From JACRFW01 sp964531745 (GTDB lineage: Bacteria > Patescibacteriota > Patescibacteriia > Magasanikbacterales > GWA2-37-8), in the NCBI GenBank assembly GCA_964531745.1, contig CAZHFX010000024.1, positions 1 through 15,274 of the forward strand: a stretch of DNA of 15,274 nt, in the 5' to 3' direction. Below the pieces are notes generated by a model, which saw only the letters and a program-made list of their open reading frames with translations, did no database searches and was not told where the DNA came from. The number at the start of each line of letters is the position of its first letter. Positions within the stretch are counted from its first letter, which is position 1. The position numbers and the translations under genes were made by a program. Below are positions 1 to 7,815 of this stretch, in pieces.

Positions 1-1
1 T

Positions 2-1183
2 ATGGCTGACCAACAGGATTTTAAAACATTATTCGCCGATCACGTCATGAACGTGCCCAAGGCTGGCGACGTGGTAAAAGCCAAAGTTATTTCCGTTGAC
101 CGCGGCGAAATACATTTGGACATTGACGGCCTCACCACCGGCGTGGTGCGCGGGGAAGAATTGTTCGCCGAATCGCGCGAATATGCCGGTCTTAAAGTAG
201 GCGACGAAGTAGAAGCCACTGTTTTGGAAGTAGAAAATGAGAACGCCGAAATGGAATTGTCGTTCCGCAGTGCCGGCTATCGCCGCGCTTGGGACAACAT
301 GAAGAAGTGGCTCAAAGAGGGTTTAACTCTCAAATCTAAAGTGACCGGCGCCAACAAAGGCGGCTTGATGCTTCAAATTGAGGCCTTGAGTGGCTTTATG
401 CCCGTGTCGCAGCTTTCCCCGGATAACTATCCGCGCGTAGCGGGCGGCGACAAGGCCCGTATTTTTGAGAAACTGCGCGAAATGGTAGGAAAAGAACTGG
501 AAGTGAAAATTATTGACGTAAATGAAGACGAAGAAAAAATTATTGCTTCCGAACGCGCAGTGTGGGAAGACTCCCAGAAGGCGGTATTGGAATCATATAA
601 AGTGGGCGATGTAGTAGACGGCGAAATCAGCGCCCTCACTTCTTTCGGCGCCTTCATTAAATTCGGCGAAGGCTTGGAAGGTTTGGTGCACATCTCCGAA
701 ATCGCCTGGCAGAGAATTGATCACCCGAAAGACGTGCTCAAAGTCGGCGACAAGGTGAAAGCCCAGATTATTCAGCTGGACCACTCCAAGATATATCTAT
801 CCATCAAGCGCATTGTGGATGACCCGTGGAAGAGCGTGAAAGACAAATATAAAGTCGGCGACACCGTGGCCGGCAAAGTGCTGAAGATTGAATCGTTCGG
901 CCTCATGATTGGCCTAGATAAAGATATACATGGTTTGGCTCACATCTCCGAGCTGGCCGATGAACCCATCAGCACTTTGAACGATAAGTTCAAAGTGGGG
1001 CAAGAATTATCTTTGGAAATTGTGTCGCTAGAACCGGCCGAACATCGGTTAGGCCTCAAATTGGCCGGTATTAAAGGTAAGAGCGGTCGCGTAGCGGCCA
1101 AGGCGGCCGAGGCCAAAGCTTTGGCGGACAAGGATGAGAAAGAGAAAGCGGAGGCCGAGGCGGCGCCAGCGGCCAAAGCATAA
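2..1183 (+). CDS. rpsA: 30S ribosomal protein S1, four S1 domains
   Basis: RNA-binding protein of the small ribosomal subunit, which in other bacteria holds mRNA on the ribosome. Four S1/OB-fold repeats are visible at about residues 20-88, 104-185, 199-270 and 284-354. Repeats 3 and 4 are the most canonical, with the patterns GDVVDGEISALTSFGAF...GLVHISE and GDTVAGKVLKIESFGLM...GLAHISE. The tail (about 360-393) is rich in Ala, Lys and Glu and probably disordered. At 393 residues it is shorter than the six-domain protein of Proteobacteria and close to the four-domain forms of Gram-positive and CPR bacteria. The first base of the window precedes the ATG, so no upstream signal can be judged and the start could lie further left. 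ftsH follows after 24 bases with no terminator, so the two are probably cotranscribed. Fewer-domain S1 homologues exist, so 'S1-domain RNA-binding protein' is the cautious name. Confidence 0.9.
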   Translation: MADQQDFKTLFADHVMNVPKAGDVVKAKVISVDRGEIHLDIDGLTTGVVRGEELFAESREYAGLKVGDEVEATVLEVENENAEMELSFRSAGYRRAWDNMKKWLKEGLTLKSKVTGANKGGLMLQIEALSGFMPVSQLSPDNYPRVAGGDKARIFEKLREMVGKELEVKIIDVNEDEEKIIASERAVWEDSQKAVLESYKVGDVVDGEISALTSFGAFIKFGEGLEGLVHISEIAWQRIDHPKDVLKVGDKVKAQIIQLDHSKIYLSIKRIVDDPWKSVKDKYKVGDTVAGKVLKIESFGLMIGLDKDIHGLAHISELADEPISTLNDKFKVGQELSLEIVSLEPAEHRLGLKLAGIKGKSGRVAAKAAEAKALADKDEKEKAEAEAAPAAKA

Positions 1184-1207
1184 AAAAACTCAATACAGAC
1201 AAAAAAT

Positions 1208-3079
1208 ATGCGTAATTTTCTTAAGAATTTTTTAGTCATTTTCTCGGTTTTGCTTTTGGTGGCTGGCGTGGTGAGTTTAGTTACCAAAGACAACAGCAAA
1301 CGGGTGGAAGTCATTGGCGTTGGCCGGCTGGCGGAAGAGATTAACGCCGGAGCGGTTAAAAAAATTGTCATTCAGGGCGATTTGTTGCATGTTACTTTGA
1401 AGGATGCTGAAGCGAGGCCGCAGAACGTAAAAAAAGAGCCGCAGGAGTCTTTCGGCGACATCATGAAAAATTATGGCGTGAAAGACGAGGCGCGAAAAGA
1501 TTTGAGCGTGGAAGTGCAGGATGAAAGTTCCTGGAAATTTTGGGCGGCCAATTTAATCCCCGCCCTTTTGCCGGTGATTTTGATTTTCGTTTTTTTCTAT
1601 TTCATGACGCGCGGCGTGCAGGGAATGAACAACAAGGCGATGGGCTTTGGCCAGAGCAACCCGCGCCAAGCCAAAGCGGACGACAAGGACAAGAAAACTT
1701 TTAAAGATGTCGCCGGCGGAACGGAAGCCAAAGAGGAGCTTATGGAAGTGGTGGAGTTTTTGAAAGACCAGAAAAAATTTGTTGACCTGGGGGCGAAAAT
1801 TCCCAAAGGCGTGCTATTGATGGGTTTGCCCGGCACCGGCAAGACTCTGATGGCCAAAGCGGTGGCTGGCGAGGCCAATGTGCCTTTTTTCCACATGAGC
1901 GGTTCGGAGTTCGTGGAAATGTTTGTCGGCGTAGGCGCAAGCCGCGTACGTGATTTATTTGGCAAGGCCAAAAAGGCCGCGCCGGCGATTGTTTTTATTG
2001 ATGAGATTGATGCCGTTGGCCGCCGCCGCGGCGCTGGTTTGGGCGGGGGGCATGATGAACGCGAGCAGACGCTTAACCAAATTTTGGTGGAGATGGATGG
2101 TTTTGAACCGAACCTCGGCGTCATTGTGATGGCGGCCACCAACCGGCCCGATGTGCTTGACCCGGCGTTGCTTCGGCCCGGCCGGTTTGATCGCCGCGTG
2201 ACAATTGATATGCCGGATATTAAGGACCGCGAGGCGATTCTTGCCATTCACGCTATCGGCAAGCCGTTTGCTCCGGACGTGAGCACTCGCAAGCTGGCCG
2301 AACGCACCCCGGGATTCACTGGAGCCGATTTAGCTAATCTATTGAATGAGGCGGCGATTTTAGCCGTGCGTCGCGGGTTGAGTCAGATTGGCGAAGCGGA
2401 AATTTTGCAAAGCGTGGAGAAAGTATTGCTCGGGCCCGAGCGCAAGAGTCGAGTGATGAGCGACCGCGACAAAAAAATGACCGCCTATCACGAAGCCGGG
2501 CACGCGATTGTAGGAGTAATGTTGCCGCATTGCGACCCGGTGCGCAAGGTGTCAATTATTTCTCGTGGCGCCGCCGGCGGTTATACTTTAAAAATGCCGA
2601 CCGAAGACAAACACTACCAGACGCTGGCGCAATTCAAAGATGAACTGGCGATGTCGCTGGGCGGCTATGTGGCGGAAAAAATGATTTTTGGCGATATGGA
2701 ATTATCAACAGGTCCCTCTAGCGACCTCAAGAATGCCACCAGTATTGCTCATAATATGGTGACACGATATGGCATGAGCGCCAAGCTTGGCCCGCGCACC
2801 TTTGGCCAACAAGAAGATATGGTATTTATGGGCGGGCGCACCGGTGAGGAACGCGACTACAGCGATTCTACCGCTGAAGCCATTGATCAAGAAATTAAAA
2901 ACCTCATGATTGAAGCGGAAACACGGGCGCGCGAGACGCTCACGGCCAACAGAGAGAAGATGGAAAAGATGGTGGCAGTTTTGCTACAAAAGGAAACAAT
3001 TGAGCAAGATGAGATTGCCGCTATTGTGGGAATGCCGCCAAAAGTGAGCAATGCTCCGGGGATAGAAATTAGTGGATAA
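1208..3079 (+). CDS. ftsH: ATP-dependent zinc metalloprotease FtsH
   Basis: Membrane-anchored AAA+ protease that extracts and degrades misassembled membrane proteins and short-lived cytosolic regulators. Two membrane segments (about residues 7-25 and 112-134) flank a short extracytoplasmic domain. The AAA module has a Walker A at 206-213 (GLPGTGKT), the pore motif FVGVG at 239-243, Walker B with D265/E266, and the second region of homology (about 310-329) with its arginine fingers. The protease site has HEAGH at 428-432 and the probable third zinc ligand D506 in TGPSSDL. Length (623 residues) is normal. Walker A reads GLPGTGKT where most FtsH proteins have GPPGTGKT; the catalytic lysine and threonine are intact. 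The ATG has no recognisable Shine-Dalgarno. It follows rpsA closely and ends before a hairpin-plus-T-tract. Confidence 0.97.
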   Translation: MRNFLKNFLVIFSVLLLVAGVVSLVTKDNSKRVEVIGVGRLAEEINAGAVKKIVIQGDLLHVTLKDAEARPQNVKKEPQESFGDIMKNYGVKDEARKDLSVEVQDESSWKFWAANLIPALLPVILIFVFFYFMTRGVQGMNNKAMGFGQSNPRQAKADDKDKKTFKDVAGGTEAKEELMEVVEFLKDQKKFVDLGAKIPKGVLLMGLPGTGKTLMAKAVAGEANVPFFHMSGSEFVEMFVGVGASRVRDLFGKAKKAAPAIVFIDEIDAVGRRRGAGLGGGHDEREQTLNQILVEMDGFEPNLGVIVMAATNRPDVLDPALLRPGRFDRRVTIDMPDIKDREAILAIHAIGKPFAPDVSTRKLAERTPGFTGADLANLLNEAAILAVRRGLSQIGEAEILQSVEKVLLGPERKSRVMSDRDKKMTAYHEAGHAIVGVMLPHCDPVRKVSIISRGAAGGYTLKMPTEDKHYQTLAQFKDELAMSLGGYVAEKMIFGDMELSTGPSSDLKNATSIAHNMVTRYGMSAKLGPRTFGQQEDMVFMGGRTGEERDYSDSTAEAIDQEIKNLMIEAETRARETLTANREKMEKMVAVLLQKETIEQDEIAAIVGMPPKVSNAPGIEISG

Positions 3080-3105
3080 GGCGGAAAGCAAGTTTCCTCA
3101 AATTG

Positions 3106-3114
3106 TGCTATACT
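3106..3114 (+). promoter_or_regulatory. Extended -10 promoter for the membrane-protein gene
   Basis: TGCTATACT fits the extended -10 consensus TGnTATAAT with one mismatch. It lies about 30 bases before the ATG at 3145, which predicts a start of transcription near 3121 and a leader of about 24 nt. I see no convincing -35 at the usual distance. The same TGTGnTATAmT pattern precedes the gene at 5923, which supports the call. The element lies partly inside the left arm of the ftsH terminator hairpin. Confidence 0.55.
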
Positions 3115-3144
3115 ATAGATGTTTATCATCTATAGTATTTTTTT
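3110..3144 (+). terminator. Intrinsic terminator after ftsH
   Basis: A perfect 12-bp inverted repeat (3110-3121 with 3127-3138, loop TTTAT) is followed at once by six T residues, 3139-3144. The stem is AT-rich, with only three G-C pairs, so termination may be partial. The T-tract runs directly into the ATG of the next gene at 3145. Confidence 0.6.
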
Positions 3145-4107
3145 ATGTCTGAACCAACTTATCGGCAAACATTTTCCCATGCTTGGAAATTAGCCTGGCA
3201 TCACAAAATTTTGTGGATATTTGGATTGCTCTCGGTGCTCCTCGGCCAGTTTGGTTTGGATAATTTTGTCGGGCAACTGGCGTTACTTGGAAGCGGCCAA
3301 GCGTTGTTTATGCCACGTTTTCAGAGTTTTTCCATCGCTCCTTTTTTTCAATGGTCAGCCGTTCTGTGGTCGGTTTGGCTTTTGGTCATTATTATCGGCG
3401 TTTTGGCGCTGTTAATTCTCATGACGGTGGCGGCCCAAGGCGCTCTCATTGCCGCCGCGGGCAATTGGTTCAAAATTAAACGTCCCCCCAATTTGGCCAA
3501 AGCCTGGCATACCGGCGTCGCTCATTTTTGGCGTTTGCTGTTAGTCAATATTATCAAACGAGCGTTATTTTTGGTGTTGTTGTTAGCGCTCTATCAAGCA
3601 GTTGTTAGTCTGACCGCTCTGGAATCAGTCGCCTATCAAGCTATGTTGGTTCTTATTTTTTCCGCCGGAACGTTTTGCGCTCTTATTATCTCCGCCACTG
3701 CTATTTATGCCTCCGGTTATATCGTGATTGAGCGGGAGAGCGCTCTGAGCGCTTTCCGCCACGGTTGGGATTTGTTGCGTCGGCATTTTTTGGCATCGCT
3801 TGAGTTAAGCATAATTTTGCTTCTCGTTGATGTGGCGCTGATCGTTCTTATCGCTACGATAACAGTGTGGTTTTTTATACCTTCATTCATTTTCACCATC
3901 GCGGCCGGGTTCACCGGCTGGACCGGGTTAGTGTCGTTTGGTATCGGTATGTCAATGGCGTTTCTGCTGATTTTTTTGGCGCTTCTGGGTTCTTTTTATA
4001 ACTCTTTTATCACCATCGCCTGGACGTACGCTTTTATGAAAATGCATCGCGAAGGAGTTACAGCGCGTTTGTTCCACTGGTTTAGCAATATCTTAAAGAA
4101 AGCATAA
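3145..4107 (+). CDS. Polytopic membrane protein of unknown function
   Basis: Integral membrane protein of 320 residues with about six hydrophobic segments: roughly 21-35, 72-105, 131-157, 164-192, 217-246 and 250-292, the last possibly two helices. It has no soluble domain, catalytic motif or signal peptide that I recognise. Three related amphipathic-plus-hydrophobic units can be seen: around 10-33 (FSHAWKLAWHHKILWIFGLL), 117-140 (LAKAWHTGVAHFWRLLLVN) and 203-226 (FRHGWDLLRRHFLASLELSI). Each has a short helix with a central Trp leading into a membrane helix. This arrangement recalls the glycerophosphodiester-phosphodiesterase-type membrane domain and related DUF families common in CPR and Chloroflexi, but that is a guess from layout. 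It has its own likely promoter overlapping the ftsH terminator, and pilB follows after 25 bases. No Shine-Dalgarno is visible. Confidence 0.85.
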   Translation: MSEPTYRQTFSHAWKLAWHHKILWIFGLLSVLLGQFGLDNFVGQLALLGSGQALFMPRFQSFSIAPFFQWSAVLWSVWLLVIIIGVLALLILMTVAAQGALIAAAGNWFKIKRPPNLAKAWHTGVAHFWRLLLVNIIKRALFLVLLLALYQAVVSLTALESVAYQAMLVLIFSAGTFCALIISATAIYASGYIVIERESALSAFRHGWDLLRRHFLASLELSIILLLVDVALIVLIATITVWFFIPSFIFTIAAGFTGWTGLVSFGIGMSMAFLLIFLALLGSFYNSFITIAWTYAFMKMHREGVTARLFHWFSNILKKA

Positions 4108-4132
4108 ATGAGGTTTTGATTTCTTGTATGTT

Positions 4133-5893
4133 ATGTCGGATTTTCCTTCAATAAGCGATATTATCAAGAAACCGATCGGCGGCGTTCCGACCGGAGCGGC
4201 TGGAGTTAAGTCAGCGCGCCCGCCAAAAAAAGTTTCTTCGTCTGGGGCGCCTTCGGCGGAAGAGGCGTTTTCCAGCAAGATGGAGCAGATCGGCTTGCAA
4301 GGGAAAGAAGAAACGGCCGCCGGACAAGCGCAGGCGGCTGGTTTGCCGTATATAGATTTGAGCGCTTTTCCGGTTTCATCCGAGGCCCTGCGCGCCATTC
4401 CTAAAGAGCAAGCTCAAGAGTTGGGCGTTGTTTGTTTTTTCTTTACTCCGGAGCAGATCCGTTTAGGGGTGTTGGCGACTGGCGCCAAAGTGGAAGAGCT
4501 CGCGTATCAGCTGGCGGAGAGGCATCATGCCAAAGTATCTGTTTATCTTATCTCCGAGCATAGCCTGGAAAATGTTTTGAAGCTTTATGCCCACTTGCCG
4601 GTAGTGAAGCCGGTGACCAAAGATATCGCTATTACCGATGAAGAGCTCAATTCGTTTGAGGTCGGCGTGGACACGTTGAAAAGTTTGCAGGAAGCGTTTC
4701 AAAAGGTGTCAATCAGCGATATTCTCACGCTGATGGTCGCTTCGGCTTTGAAAGTGAATTCATCCGATATGCATGTGGAGGCCGAGGAGGAGGGAATAGT
4801 GGTGCGTTATCGCATTGATGGGATTCTGCACGAGGTGGCGCGGCTTCCCAAAGAGCAGTGGAAGCGATTTGTGTCCCGCATCAAACTGCTCGCGGCGCTC
4901 AAGATTAATGTTGCCGATCGGCCACAGGATGGCCGCGTCACGCTCAAGTTGTCGTCGGGCGATCTGGATGTGCGCGTTTCCACCATGCCGACGATTCATG
5001 GCGAGAGCGTCGTGATGCGTATCCTACACAGCGGCAGCGCCGGAGTGACGTTTGACGAACTGGGGTTGCGCGGCGGCGCTTATGAGCGTTTGAAGCGGGA
5101 GGTTTCGCGGCCGAACGGAATGATTATCACCACCGGGCCCACCGGTTCCGGCAAGACCACCACGCTCTATTCTATTTTGCGCACTCTCAACAAACCCGGA
5201 GTAAAGATTATTACTTTGGAAGACCCGATTGAAATTAAAATGGAGGGTGTTAATCAGAGCCAGGTGGATATAGGCCACGATTATACTTTCGCCAAAGGTT
5301 TGCGGAGCCTTTTGCGCCAAGACCCGGATATTTGCATGGTCGGTGAAATCCGCGATTTGGAAACGGCTGAAATTGCCATCCAAGCCGCGCTTACGGGGCA
5401 TTTAATGCTTTCCACCATCCACACCAACAGCGCGTCGGGAGCGATTCCGCGTTTTCTTTCTATGGGGGTGAAGCCCTTTTTGCTGGCTCCCGCTCTGAAT
5501 TCGGTGATTGGCCAGCGTCTAGTTCGTCGTATTTGTGAATTTTGTCAGGAAGAAGCCGTTGTTCCGCCGGAAAAAATGGAACGTGTTATTAAACTGCTGG
5601 AAACGCTTCCTCCGGCCGAGAAGGAGGCGCTTGATTTAAAAAATCTTCATTTTTACGTTGGCAAAGGGTGCGAGCGGTGCAGTGGGTTGGGTTATAAGGG
5701 GCGGGTGGGGATTTACGAGATTTTTACGATGACCAAGGAAATTGAAACGGTTATTTTGAGCAGCAGTGTTTCGGAATATGTTATTCAGGATTTGGCTACC
5801 AAAGATGGCATGGTGACTATGGCGCAAGATGGCATCTTAAAAGCGCTGGAAAAAGTTACTACTGTGGATGAAGTTTTCCGGGTGGCCGAATAA
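4133..5893 (+). CDS. pilB: Type IV pilus assembly / type II secretion ATPase, PilB/GspE family
   Basis: Hexameric cytoplasmic ATPase that drives polymerisation of type IV pilins or pseudopilins at the inner face of the membrane. Residues here count from the ATG at 4133. A Pro/Ala-rich N-terminal stretch leads into an MshEN-like domain (about 70-160). The ATPase core has Walker A GPTGSGKT (335-342), the Asp box ITLEDPIE, Walker B with MVGEIRD (about 402-408) and the His box GHLMLSTIHTNSA. A tetracysteine zinc site, C468-x2-C471 and C513-x2-C516, marks PilB/GspE as opposed to the retraction ATPase PilT. An in-frame TTG at 4124 would add three residues and lies 10 bases after a GAGG (4110-4113). 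The ATG lies 19 bases after it, so the start is not settled. Other pilus genes are outside the window. CPR cells often encode type IV pili, which makes PilB more likely than GspE. Confidence 0.93.
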   Translation: MSDFPSISDIIKKPIGGVPTGAAGVKSARPPKKVSSSGAPSAEEAFSSKMEQIGLQGKEETAAGQAQAAGLPYIDLSAFPVSSEALRAIPKEQAQELGVVCFFFTPEQIRLGVLATGAKVEELAYQLAERHHAKVSVYLISEHSLENVLKLYAHLPVVKPVTKDIAITDEELNSFEVGVDTLKSLQEAFQKVSISDILTLMVASALKVNSSDMHVEAEEEGIVVRYRIDGILHEVARLPKEQWKRFVSRIKLLAALKINVADRPQDGRVTLKLSSGDLDVRVSTMPTIHGESVVMRILHSGSAGVTFDELGLRGGAYERLKREVSRPNGMIITTGPTGSGKTTTLYSILRTLNKPGVKIITLEDPIEIKMEGVNQSQVDIGHDYTFAKGLRSLLRQDPDICMVGEIRDLETAEIAIQAALTGHLMLSTIHTNSASGAIPRFLSMGVKPFLLAPALNSVIGQRLVRRICEFCQEEAVVPPEKMERVIKLLETLPPAEKEALDLKNLHFYVGKGCERCSGLGYKGRVGIYEIFTMTKEIETVILSSSVSEYVIQDLATKDGMVTMAQDGILKALEKVTTVDEVFRVAE

Positions 5894-5902
5894 CTGGCAG
5901 TG

Positions 5903-5911
5903 TGGTATAAT
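5903..5911 (+). promoter_or_regulatory. Extended -10 promoter, near-leaderless transcript
   Basis: TGGTATAAT is a perfect extended -10 (TGnTATAAT). Transcription would start near 5918, only about 5 bases before the ATG at 5923. The message would then be leaderless or nearly so, which fits the absence of a Shine-Dalgarno. No -35 hexamer is evident, as expected for an extended -10. Readthrough from pilB is also possible, because no terminator lies between the two genes. Confidence 0.65.
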
Positions 5912-5922
5912 ATTTACAACCT

Positions 5923-7068
5923 ATGATTACCCATCGCCTCTCTACCCAGCCGTCGTTTGAACCGCCGGTCCGGTTTTATAAAATTATTGCGTTGTCGTTC
6001 CTCGTTATCACGGTGGCGCTTTTGGGCGTGGTTATTTTTATAACTTCCAAAAAAGCGGATATTACTATTGTTACTAAAGAGGATAGCAAGCCGATAAATT
6101 TGAACGTGACGGTGAATAGCAAGGGTGCTGGAGTTCAGGCGTTGCCGGGAGCAGTCAGTTCAACGGTTTTTTCTTGGTCGGAAAAATATCAGCCGACCGG
6201 CGCCAGAAAAATCAACGGTCAGTCCAAGGGTCAGGTGATTATTTATAACACCGGGTCCTCCGAACAGCCATTGGTAAAGACAACGCGTCTGTTAAGCAAA
6301 GATGGCATCCTGTTTCGTTTATCCGAGGGGGTGGTAGTGCCGGCGAATGGGCAGGCGACAGCAATGGTTTATGCCGATCAGCCAGGGGTAGCCGGCGATA
6401 TCGCGCCGACCACGTTTACTATCCCGGGGTTATTGCCGCCGAAACAAAAAATTGTCTACGCGGAGAGCAAACAGCCGATGACCGGCGGTTTGCGGATGGC
6501 AGGAATTTTGAGCGATGATGATTTGAAAAGCGCCGGGGAAGACTATCGCCAAAAAGTGCAGGCGGCGTTCCTGGCCAAGCGGAAAAGTTCCGGCGTCGGC
6601 GGTGAAATCGCGCTGGCGGTGGCCAGCCAAAGCATACAGGCCGATCATAAAGCGGGCGAAGAAGCGGACGTGTTCACTTTATCTGGCATCACGACATTTG
6701 TGGCGGTCACCTATAATTTTGCCGATTTGGCGGCGCTTATCAATCAAGAAGCGGCTACTAGCATTGATATGACAGTGGAAAAGTTTTTGTCTGCCGCGGA
6801 ACCGCCCAATGTTTCTGTGGCCCATTTTGATGTCGCCTCGGGCGCGGCCGAGCTTACTGTTCGCCAGAATGTTGTCGTTGTGCTTGACGCCAACGCGCCG
6901 AAATTATCGCCGGAACATTTTTTCGGCAAAAAGAAAGATGAGATTAGACGCTATATTCTTGGTTTAAGCCATGTGGCCGGAGCGGAAGTTAAGTTTTCTC
7001 CGTCGTGGGTGTTCAGCGCGCCGAGCGTTTCAGAGAGAATTCACGTGGTGGTGAAGAACGTAGAGTAA
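5923..7068 (+). CDS. Membrane-anchored baseplate-J-like protein
   Basis: Protein of 381 residues with a short cytoplasmic N-terminus, one membrane helix (about 19-41) and a large extracytoplasmic part. Residues about 98-190 carry a pattern I associate with the baseplate-J-like family found in CPR genomes: GQVIIYNTGSSEQPLVKTTR, then SKDGILFRL, VVVPANG, PGVAGDI, FTIPGL and a closing MTGG. The C-terminal half is mixed alpha/beta without a recognised motif. In phages this fold is a structural part of the baseplate; its role in CPR bacteria is not established. Position directly after pilB (29-base gap) hints at a role in the cell envelope or pilus machinery, which is inference. It has its own near-leaderless promoter and ends before a strong terminator. 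Confidence 0.8.
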   Translation: MITHRLSTQPSFEPPVRFYKIIALSFLVITVALLGVVIFITSKKADITIVTKEDSKPINLNVTVNSKGAGVQALPGAVSSTVFSWSEKYQPTGARKINGQSKGQVIIYNTGSSEQPLVKTTRLLSKDGILFRLSEGVVVPANGQATAMVYADQPGVAGDIAPTTFTIPGLLPPKQKIVYAESKQPMTGGLRMAGILSDDDLKSAGEDYRQKVQAAFLAKRKSSGVGGEIALAVASQSIQADHKAGEEADVFTLSGITTFVAVTYNFADLAALINQEAATSIDMTVEKFLSAAEPPNVSVAHFDVASGAAELTVRQNVVVVLDANAPKLSPEHFFGKKKDEIRRYILGLSHVAGAEVKFSPSWVFSAPSVSERIHVVVKNVE

Positions 7069-7086
7069 AAAAATTTCTAAAAAAAT

Positions 7087-7115
7087 AGTGCCCTCATGGG
7101 GCGTTTTTTGTTTTT
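7087..7115. terminator. Bidirectional intrinsic terminator between convergent genes
   Basis: The stem GCCC (7090-7093) pairs with GGGC (7099-7102), loop TCATG, and extends by weaker pairs from 7087 to 7105. On the plus strand it is followed by GTTTTTTGTTTTT. On the minus strand the same hairpin is followed by a run of T (A-tract at 7079-7085 on the plus strand). It can therefore end both the baseplate-J-like gene and the orphan gene at 7136-7798. Confidence 0.75.
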
Positions 7116-7135
7116 AAGTTAGATGGTGGAAGGCG

Positions 7136-7798
7136 CTAAGGCGAGATGAAGCCCGGGTGCGCTTCGCCATTGATGACGCGGGTGGCGACTCGCCAGAGCA
7201 GACCGGCCGCGCGGACGTGGCCGCCGAAGAAACGGCAGACGAACTCCGAGGGCGATGTCCTCTCGCTATCCAGGACACTCCTCCTTTCTGGCAGGAGCGC
7301 CTTCACGCGCTTCAGCCAAATATTGTGGAAGTAGTCTTTGATGAGGCGGTCATCGGCGCCGGCGAAGCTGAAGCACCGAATCACCCGCTCCAGTTCCTGC
7401 GCGACCTGCCGGTGGTCTAAGCGCTGGAACACCTGCTCGCGCCCCATGTCGGTGGCGGCCAGCCAGGCCACGACGAGCGCGGTGTCACCGCTCTGGTTGT
7501 AGACCCGGCCATCCGTGTCGCAGTACCCGATCTTCTTGTCCGTGCTGTCGTACAGCTCCACGATGGAGAGGCCGCAGACATCCTCCGGAATGGAGGGTCT
7601 CCAGCCGAAGGTGTGCAGGAGCTCAGGCATGAGAATGGCCAGCGTCGAGAGCGGTGTGGCGGGGTCAAGAATTTTCTCTTCTTCGAGCTTGCCTGCACCC
7701 TTGCACCACACGGCGCGTACCACCGCGATGTCGGGGAATTGGAAACGGCGCAGATTGGCGCAGATGTTGTCTGGAGTCTTGCTGTGGTCAACGGTCAT
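7136..7798 (-). CDS. Orphan hypothetical protein, foreign-looking composition
   Basis: I do not recognise this 220-residue protein. It appears soluble, with no signal peptide or membrane helix. It has six cysteines (13, 32, 75, 93, 142, 188) with no obvious metal-binding spacing, a short segment with alternating strands and turns around 76-100 (VELYDSTDKKIGYCDTDGRV), and a basic, aromatic C-terminal third (155-212). The gene stands apart from its neighbours. Two 60-base lines inside it (7201-7260 and 7441-7500) each have 43 G/C, codons are mostly C- or G-ending (AAC, AAG, CTG, CTC), and it has a consensus sigma-70 promoter and an AAGGAG ribosome site, whereas most neighbours have neither. Strand choice follows from those signals and from the absence of any comparable start signals for overlapping plus-strand frames. 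It runs convergent to the upstream block and divergent from thrS. Recent transfer is likely; function unknown. Confidence 0.8.
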   Translation of the reverse strand: MTVDHSKTPDNICANLRRFQFPDIAVVRAVWCKGAGKLEEEKILDPATPLSTLAILMPELLHTFGWRPSIPEDVCGLSIVELYDSTDKKIGYCDTDGRVYNQSGDTALVVAWLAATDMGREQVFQRLDHRQVAQELERVIRCFSFAGADDRLIKDYFHNIWLKRVKALLPERRSVLDSERTSPSEFVCRFFGGHVRAAGLLWRVATRVINGEAHPGFISP

Positions 7799-7806
7799 TG
7801 TTTGTG

Positions 7807-7812
7807 CTCCTT
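7807..7812 (-). promoter_or_regulatory. Shine-Dalgarno of the orphan gene
   Basis: On the minus strand AAGGAG lies 8 bases before the ATG (7796-7798). It is the clearest ribosome-binding site in the window and fixes the start of this gene. Confidence 0.85.
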
Positions 7813-7815
7813 TAC

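Noticed and set aside
1597..2247. Long minus-strand frame opposite ftsH
   Set aside because: It is antisense to the strongly conserved AAA domain of ftsH and has low-complexity Ser/Pro/Arg composition.
4124..4126. TTG start for pilB, 10 bases after GAGG
   Set aside because: Not excluded, but the ATG at 4133 was preferred because ATG is the start used elsewhere in the window and most genes here lack a Shine-Dalgarno.
5894..5922. Terminator between pilB and the baseplate-J-like gene
   Set aside because: No inverted repeat with a T-tract is present; only the extended -10 element is seen.
7417..7791. Second minus-strand frame inside the orphan gene
   Set aside because: High-GC genes produce long shadow frames; the product is rich in Arg, Ser and Thr without structure, and the strong Shine-Dalgarno fits the other frame.
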